Part shown: one piece after another, positions 57,670 through 64,000 of the stretch
How the letters are laid out: every line of letters begins with the position of its first letter
Position numbering within the stretch: position 1 is the first letter of the stretch
NCBI RefSeq assembly: GCF_027409185.1
Contig: NC_084474.1
Location: 12,765,382-12,829,381, forward strand
Length of the DNA: 64,000 nucleotides
Source: Cynocephalus volans
Taxonomy: Eukaryota > Chordata > Mammalia > Dermoptera > Cynocephalidae
Reading direction: 5' to 3'
Position numbers and translations under genes: made by a program
The notes under the pieces: generated by a model
The model's input: the letters and a program-made list of their open reading frames with translations, nothing else
What the model was told of the DNA's origin: nothing
Database searches by the model: none

Positions 57670-57800
57670 AAACAAAACAAAACACTTTTCAGCTCTTACT
57701 TTTAGATATGACAAAACTGAGACCCAAAAGGGTAGAGATTTGTCAAGGTCAAAGGCTGGAGTGTGGCAGTGCTGACTTTATCCTCTTCTCCTTGTTTTTG
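57670..57800 (-). repeat. MIR SINE fragment, antisense
   Basis: 'gacaaaactgagacccaaaa', 'gagatttgtcaaggtcaaag' and 'gagtgtggcagtgctgac' match the antisense MIR core. Confidence 0.6.
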
Positions 57801-58025
57801 AACATAGTACATCTCATGGAAGACAGGATTGCTTCTCTGCCTTCTCGTACACAAACCCATGGTCTCATTTTTTTCCTATATAAAAAAAGGCTTATTTAGA
57901 TGTTAGAATCATCTAATGATGGAACAAGATTGGACATTAAATGATCCATACTTTGGGGCTGAGCTGCAGAGCATCTGCTGCAAGACCTCACTTGGATCCC
58001 CACGTGCAATAGGGAGTGGCCCAAA

Positions 58026-58102
58026 CAGTTTGCACGTGGGCTGAGCAGTTTGCACGTGGGCCGAGCAGTTTGCACGTGGGCCGAGCAGTTTGCATGTGGG
58101 CC
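58026..58102. repeat. 20-bp minisatellite, 4 copies
   Basis: Unit 'cagtttgcacgtgggccgag' at 58,026, 58,046, 58,066 and 58,086 (the last partial). Variation is limited to ctgag/ccgag and cacg/catg. Small tandem duplication. The short reading frames across it are not genes. Confidence 0.9.
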
Positions 58103-58104
58103 AT

Positions 58105-59030
58105 CGTGCTCTGAAACATTTTCCGATCAAAGGCTGGGACTGCAGTTTTCAGAAGACATGCTCAGGCCTCTGTGTCTCCTTATTTTCTTTTTCCTTTGTT
58201 TCTAAATACTTTTGGAAGGCAGCGTTTTTGTTTTTCTTTGGAAGAAAAATGCTAACATAGATTCTGGATGACTGAAGTCTTGGAAGAAATGATTTTAAGT
58301 AAAAACAGAGAGGGATCAGCTTTTATTGAACTAGCAAACTTTGTTAATACAAAAGGGAGCCTGCAAAGATGAAAGACTTATTCTACAGGCTATGTGAACA
58401 TTTCCAAACCTGGACTATTCATACTCAGTGAACATGTCTCTAGAGATTAAAGAGTAAATACCAGGTGACCCTGTTGGTCAGGATCTAGTCATGGAAACAG
58501 ATGCCATGCCAGGTATTTCAACAGGAGGGATTTAATTCAGGAAACTAGCTGCAGGGGAAAGTTGAAAAAACAAACTGCCACTGTAGGTGACCCAGATATT
58601 AGAAGCAGCTATCATCCTTAGGACATGGGGAAGAGAGAGAAGAGGTGGTGTTGCCAGAACTTTGGAACTGAGGGAAAGGGTCCCTTATGGCTGACTCTTG
58701 CACGGTGAGGCAAATGCTTTGGTGCTAGTGTTTGGCCACTGAAGAGGTGTCTGGGGAGACAGAGAAGTTGCTGCTGGAGGGCCGAGAGGATTGGAATTTT
58801 AGTTTTCTCTGCTGCCAGGCATTAATAAGAGCTAGAAATAGAAAGTCCCTTCTGCTCTTTTCTTACCTTCTGGTTTCTTGTCTTCAACTCTCATTGGTAG
58901 AAAATAATGAAATGCCAGCTGGTGAGGCAGTCCAGGGAATAAGGTTTGCAGAGTCCTAGCCAGCCTCAGAGTCAGGGAGCAGTGAGGAAACACTAGTTTC
59001 CTCAAAAAATGAAACATAGAATGACCATAT
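58105..59030. other. Unassigned; possible old LTR
   Basis: The stretch 58,470-58,990 has LTR- or repeat-like phrases ('aacaggagggatttaattca') but no termini that I can fix. No gene recognised. Confidence 0.3.
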
Positions 59031-59031
59031 A

Positions 59032-59345
59032 CTATGAAGTGAATGTTGTCTGTGTCTCCACCAAATTCACATCTAAATTCACATCTAAATCCCCCATGTG
59101 ATGGGATTTGGAGGTGGCGCCTTTGGAAGGTAATTAAGTCATGAGGGTGGGGCCTTCACGAATAGGATTAGTGCCTTTTAAAGAAGAGACCTGAGAGAAC
59201 TGATCTCCTCCTGCCACAATGAGAAGGTAGCAGTCTGCAAGGCAGGAAGAATGTCCTTGCCAGACACCAGATCTGCCAGCACCAAATTTATGTTGTAAGC
59301 TATCTAGTCTGTGGTATTGTGTTATGGTGGCCCAAATGGACTAAG
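59032..59345 (+). mobile_element. MaLR (MLT1/MST-type) LTR
   Basis: 'gaagtgaatgttgtctgtgt', 'gatgggatttggaggtggcg', 'gtcatgagggtggggccttc', 'ataggattagtgcctttt', 'ccagacaccagatctgccag', 'tagtctgtggtattgtgtta' and 'ggcccaaatggactaaga' are in MaLR LTR order. It has an internal 15-bp duplication (aaattcacatctaaa twice, near 59,063-59,095). Confidence 0.75.
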
Positions 59346-59912
59346 ATGCCATATGATCCAGCAATTCAACTTCTGGGTATATACCCCAAAGAACTCCAAG
59401 CAGGGACTCAAAAACAGATATTTGTACACCCATTTTCACAGCAGTTTTATTCACAAGAATCAAAAGGTGAAAGTAACCCAGGTGTCCAGGGACATACAGA
59501 TGGATAAACAAAATGTGGTCTAGACATATATGAAACATTATTCAACCTTAAAAAAAGAGGAAATTCTGACACATGCTACACCATGGATGAACCTTGAGGA
59601 CATTATGGTGAGATAAGCCAGTCACAAAAGGACAAATATTGCATGATTCCACTTATATGAGGTACCTAAGGGAGTCAACTTTATAGAGATAGAAAGAGTT
59701 GTGGTTACCAGAGACTGGGGGGAAAGGAAAACGGGGAATTGTTTGATGAGTACAAAGTTTCGGTTTGGGATGATGAAAATTCTGGAAATGAATGGTGGTG
59801 AAGGTTGCACAACGTTGTGAATGTAACTAATACCACTGAACAGTATACTTAAAAATGGTTAAAATGACACATTTTATGTTATGTACATTTTACCACAATT
59901 AAAAGAGAAAGA
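59346..59912 (+). mobile_element. Old L1 ORF2 C-terminus and 3' UTR, sense
   Basis: 'ccatatgatccagcaattca', 'gggtatataccccaaagaac', 'aacccaggtgtccagggaca', 'caccatggatgaaccttgag', 'gattccacttatatgaggta', then 'atgttatgtacattttacca'. The frame encodes PYDPAIQLLGIYPKE and is soon broken. Confidence 0.8.
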
Positions 59913-60285
59913 ATTGCAGAGCAGTCTTGGGTGGGAGAGCCTAGAGCTGGGAGAAACCCGTCAATAGCAAGTGCTGTTGCGAATAACTGTAATTCTTACT
60001 TAAGACGACTGCAGCTGAGGACATAATCGCTTTCTGCAACCCTAGTGATGTTGATTTGCTGTAGACCTTTGCATTTGAGCCCCTGTACTGGGCTATAGTG
60101 CATAGAGAATTTCATGTTCCAGGTAGCGTGCCCGAGTCATGAAGAATAAGCACGAAATCCTCCACGTCACTGTGTGTAAAAGCATCCCGGGCCCTAGGCA
60201 CATTCTGCAGAAATGCCTCTGCCTCTTAGGAGATTTATAAGAGCAAACTCCTTTAAACGCACAGGGTTAGGATTATGCAAATATA
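59913..60285. other. Unassigned sequence
   Basis: No gene or repeat recognised. Confidence 0.4.
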
Positions 60286-61000
60286 TTCATCCTTTAGTTC
60301 AACAAATATTCATTGAACGCCTGCCCTGCGCCAGACTCTCTTCCAGGAAAGCGGTGAAGGAACAAGAGTGGAACAGTGAGCAACCCCCGCCTCCCGCGCA
60401 CCTGCATTCTAGTGTGTGTGCGTGCGTGCGAGTGTGTGCACGTGCGTGCGTGTGCGCGCGAGTGTGCGTGCGTGTGCGCGCGTGCGAGTGGTGACTGGGT
60501 AGTAAACCATGCAGCGGAGCAGGGGCGCCCGGAGCTAAGGGGGGGAAACAACTGGGAAGGGGCAGGCGAGCGTGCGCAGGGGGCGAGGCGATTTTAAGGA
60601 AAGCAGGTGGGAGCCTCCGGGAGGTGAGGGCGAATCTGCTGGAAGAGCTCCGGGCAGAGGGCGGACGGGCGGGGGTGGGGGGTGCAGAGTCCCTGTGCCC
60701 CTGAGGAACAGCAGGAAGGCCAGTGAGACCAGAGTCATGGCGGGGGTGACAAAGGAGGTCCCAAGGGCGCTGGGGGGCAGCTTCCGGAGCCACGGGAAGG
60801 ACTTCGGCTTTCAGGGCGTGCGGGGGGAGGCGCCTGCGGGGTGGGGGCAGTGGTCGCATTCGGATCCGCGTGCTAGGTAGAACCGGTGGGATTTATTCCC
60901 TTGGGTGAGAAGTGGGGAGTGAGGTCAAGAGGATCAAGGATGACTGACTGCAGGATTCCTGGCCTGTGCGCTGGCAGCGTGGGGCTGCTGTGACGTTAGT
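60286..61000. other. GC-rich, CpG-containing region with ancient repeat
   Basis: Begins 'tcaacaaatattcattgaac', the start of an old mammal-wide repeat also seen at 26,881. GC content and CpG rise from ~60,380. A 186-codon frame on the minus strand (60,859-60,299) follows from high GC and the dinucleotide tract, not from a gene I know. A CpG island or promoter is possible but no exon can be shown. Confidence 0.35.
60412..60490. repeat. GT/GC compound microsatellite
   Basis: Degenerate (GTGC/GTGT/GCGC)n tract with alternating purine-pyrimidine sequence throughout. This composition favours Z-DNA. Confidence 0.9.
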
Positions 61001-62879
61001 GAGCACACGCAACAGCCCGGCGGAGGACCAAGAGGGCAGGAAGGAAAGCGGTTCGAGTCCGTAGGTTAGCACGTGGATGGTAGTTAAATCCTGGGCTAGG
61101 TTGGGATCCTGGCGGAGTGAGCAGAGCTGAAGGAAAGACGAGGTTGAAGGTCAGGCACGTGGAGCTGGGGCACATGGCGCCTCAGGACCGCGGGCACCTG
61201 AATTTGTTTCTGCTCGTCAGATGAGGACGAGACCAGCCGCCCCACTTCGCAGCGCTGTCCTTACGATTGAGGTGATTAATGCTGGAAGCCGCTGACCTTG
61301 GCGCCCTGTTCTTGTCTGTCCTCTCCTAGCATGAGTGCGGCACCTGCGCCCGCAGAACGATAACAGAACCATCTGATTGCAAACCACCTCTGCAGGAAGT
61401 CTGGGAAAATGACAAGGAGATGTTCTTCTGGCTTGTCGCTGCCTTTCCCAGCCCTGCGTTTTGCCACTCTCTATAGGCCAGACCTCTTCTCTCGTTCATT
61501 TCTCAGAGACCCTTTCCCTTAGCTGGGGAACCCTTTCAAAACTTAGCTGGGTTTCTGTTCCACGTTAGCAAACACCATTCTCACCTAGGCGCCAAGATAA
61601 ACTGAACTGAGAGCTAAGGTGCTAGTGGGTATTTGGTTAACCTTCTTAAGCGGCCTGCAATCAGCAGCCCCAGGGCCTACCCCCCCCCACCCCCAGCAGT
61701 AGCTGCTGCCCAGAAGCCCGCTGTTCTCCATCAGAGGGTGGGGCACAGGGTGGGGGGAGATGAGAAACCAGGAAGCAGAGATTTCTGAGAGGATCTGGAA
61801 AAAGAAGATGGCTATGTGCTGTGAAATGGTTTTCACACATAACTGATAAAACCATGCTGTTCTGGAAATTAATATTGGCATTGAATAAGCACAAATGTAG
61901 ACTAAATACATGATTGTCTCATCCTGATTAACAACCTAACAGACCTAACAATGGGTTCCACATAGCAAGAAGGACTGTGGTGTGCTTGGTCTTACTTTGC
62001 TACAGTCCAGAATATTGTGAGAAATAGTCAATTAGTGCAAGAAAAATAACTTGAAGGTGAAGTGCTTTCTGATAGTACTTAAAACATTCTTCCAAAATAC
62101 ACAGATTTAATGAAAAGAGGAAAAATTTAGTGAAGATAACACCATCATTGAAAACAAAGCCTGTTTCTAGGGAAGCAGCAATATTTTCCTTTTTAATGGA
62201 AGCAGAATGTAACAGTGAACTTTGAGAATTCCAATCCTTGAACTCAAAAGTCAGGAGTTGAGTAAATTCCGTTATTTTTGTAGATTTAACTCATTAGTTC
62301 AGATGTCTTTTCTTGGCAAAGTTTATGCATTCTGAAATAATAGATTTTTGCAGCTCGAAATCTTGAATCTTCTAAATTACTTTTATAGAAAGTCTGCTTT
62401 GTTTTTATTGTTATTATTGAAGCGAAAAACATGCTTGTGTCCCCCCAAATTTCAGAAAACACAGATAAACAAAAACAAAACCAGGATAAGACCGATAACC
62501 CCACCCTACGTACTTGAGACAATGTCAGTTATCATGTTTGTACCTATACTTCGAAAATTTTTTTCTGCAAATGTTTTCCTCTGTCAAATGGGATAATGCC
62601 AGAATCTTGTCTGGGCAGCCGCTTTTCTCACTGAGCAGGCATCGGCCGGTTCTCTGCGGGACCCTGGCTTCTAAGCCACGCGCTGGGCTTCTGGGCAGGT
62701 TTGTCAACACTGATAAGATTGACAGAGTCCCCGTCATGTCAAAGTTCACAGGTGAGGGAGGGAGAAAGAAACGGGAAACTGACACACTCCCACAGTGATG
62801 CAGCAGAACGGGTGCATGACAGTACAGCTTTCCAAGGAGGGCTCTTTCGGGTGACTTGAAAGATGAGTCAGTTCCGGGT
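61001..62879. other. Unassigned; old LINE-like patch at 62,390-62,600
   Basis: No gene recognised. 'ttattgttattattgaagcg' to 'gcaaatgttttcc' resembles old LINE 3' sequence. Some CpGs occur at 61,180-61,270. A C-run lies at 61,680-61,693. Confidence 0.35.
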
Positions 62880-63640
62880 GGAAGGATCACACCGGCGCGG
62901 GGACCTGGCGTCTAGAAGCTCGCGGGGTACAGGACCCAAGCGCGGGTGGCCGTGGCGGGCCGGGCACAGAATCGCGACGGCGGGCAGTGGCCCGCGCTGA
63001 GCCGGGTCAGGTAGGCGCGAGATCAGCACCAAAAATATGTCCGGGAGTTCAGGTTTTGTCCTGAGGGCCTTGAGAAGCCGCGGAAGGGTTTTGAGCAGGG
63101 GAATGACAATCAGATTTGGGTTTTGGAAAGATGACTCTGACTGGAGAGTGGAGGAGGACTCGGAAGTCAGGGGGAGACAGTGACACCAGCGACGAGGCCT
63201 CCATAGAGTTTTGAAAAGAGGAAAGAGGGAGAGAGATTGATGACAGGTAGAAAGGAGAGGACTTCGTGTTGTGGTGGCGAGGAGCTATGCCGCGCATGTC
63301 GCCTCAAGGAAGGACTTGTGTCGCTGCGGGGGGTGGGTTGCGGGGCGGCCAGCCACTCCAGACCGCGTCCCCAGGCCCCCTCTTCCGGGGCTCTCGTCCC
63401 AAGACTGACTGAGGAGGAGCCGTGAAGACCCCCTGTCCCCCTCTCACAGACCCGTGCAGCTCCGCGGTGTGCCTGTGTGGCCGCCGCCCGGGGAGGCCAC
63501 CCCAAGGGCACTCCTGCATAAACGTCCCCGATACTACCCTCCACCTCAGAGCTTGCTTCCTGGGGACCCTCGGCTGTGACAGTGGCTGTGAGATGTGGAG
63601 GGAGAGAGGCTGAGAGCCCACGCATGGTGTTGCTCATGTG
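62880..63640. other. CpG-rich region overlapping an ancient repeat
   Basis: 62,888-63,020 is dense in CpG ('ccggcgcggggacctggcgt', 'ggccgtggcgggccgggcac'). From 63,050 the order 'ttgtcctgagggccttgaga', 'gaagggttttgagcagggga', 'atgacaatcagatttgggtt', 'aagatgactctgactggaga' belongs to the same old repeat as 60,290. A second CpG cluster is at 63,290-63,490. No exon seen; a 156-codon minus frame (63,637-63,167) spans the repeat and is not credible. Confidence 0.4.
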
Positions 63641-64000
63641 ACTGAGACTTCACAGAATGACCAGGGCTGCAGGGAGGGATGCAGGTGGCGATTGTGCTGT
63701 GAGGCTGGGGACTTGAGGGGTGTGTAGCCTATTCCTGTGGAGACACCCGGCACATGCGTCTACTAGGCGCTTTGTTTTGAGGTTGAGTGCGACTGGAAGC
63801 TAGCTGGTCACGGATGCGTTTCTTGCTAGCCGTTCCTGACATTCCTGTGCTCATGCTATTCTGAAATACTTCCAGTTCTTTCAATTTGCTTTGCTCTCTT
63901 TTACGTCTGAGTCTGTGCATGCTATTATCTCTGGGCCGTTACCCCTCCCCCCACCCCTCCCCCACCCCCTTCTTACTTTCTTCTCCTACTTGATTTCTAG
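63641..64000. other. Unassigned sequence at window end
   Basis: C-rich tract at 63,942-63,970. A 63-codon minus frame (63,920-63,729) is basic and Lys/Arg-rich but unrecognised. Confidence 0.35.

Noticed and set aside
60299..60859. 186-codon minus-strand frame in the CpG-rich region
   Set aside because: High GC removes stops, part of the frame is the dinucleotide tract read as His/Ala/Arg/Thr, and the rest overlaps an ancient repeat. No family similarity.

Overview
This is a gene-poor, repeat-dense stretch of a placental-mammal nuclear genome. I find no intact protein-coding gene. The best species clue is a dimeric SINE at 35,681-35,855 whose two units copy a tRNA-Ile(GAT)-like sequence, plus a monomeric relative at 17,458-17,555. 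tRNA-Ile-derived, often dimeric SINEs (CYN) are what I know from colugos (Dermoptera), so I suggest a colugo such as Galeopterus. This is inference from memory, not a database match. The ancient mammal-wide repeats (MIR, L2, MER5A, MER20-like, MER2-like, MLT1 LTRs) fit any eutherian.

Layout. 1-9.2 kb: mostly unassigned single-copy-looking DNA with old repeats. 9.2-9.8 kb: a composite retroelement ending in an L1 3' UTR, with two internal A-tracts. 13.8-17.6 kb: one MER5A element split by about 3.4 kb that holds a SPATA31-family pseudogene on the plus strand joined head-on to a processed 5' fragment of RB1CC1 (FIP200) on the minus strand, with a tRNA-SINE nearby. 20-22.5 kb: old L1. 22.9-24.9 kb: LTRs of one family in -/+/- order, then a clean solo LTR. 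25.8-26.9 kb: a twin-primed (5'-inverted) L1. 33.2-36.9 kb: a MER2-like transposon, an unidentified element with inverted arms hit by the SINE dimer, and an old L1 carrying a perfectly periodic 24 x 28 bp minisatellite. 37.5-37.8 kb: a 28S rRNA pseudogene. 39.9-45.9 kb: an essentially full-length L1 with target-site duplication and a 5' UTR made of ~97 bp tandem monomers; both ORFs are broken. 46.9-49.3 kb: an old L1 carrying two nested insertions, a U4 snRNA retropseudogene and a 1.57 kb SVA-like composite element with an internal ~107 bp VNTR. 50-60 kb: MLT1-type LTRs and old L1 pieces. 60.3-63.6 kb: GC-rich, CpG-containing sequence with parts of an ancient repeat; a nearby promoter is possible but no exon was found.

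The genes here do not form a pathway. The biology is retrotransposition: L1-type machinery explains the SINEs, the U4 copy, the RB1CC1 copy, the composites and the L1s, and target-site duplications can be read directly for many of them. The most novel candidates are the two composite retroelements (47,623-49,193 and 9,215-9,803), the monomer-type L1 promoter, and the MER5A/SPATA31/RB1CC1 chimera.
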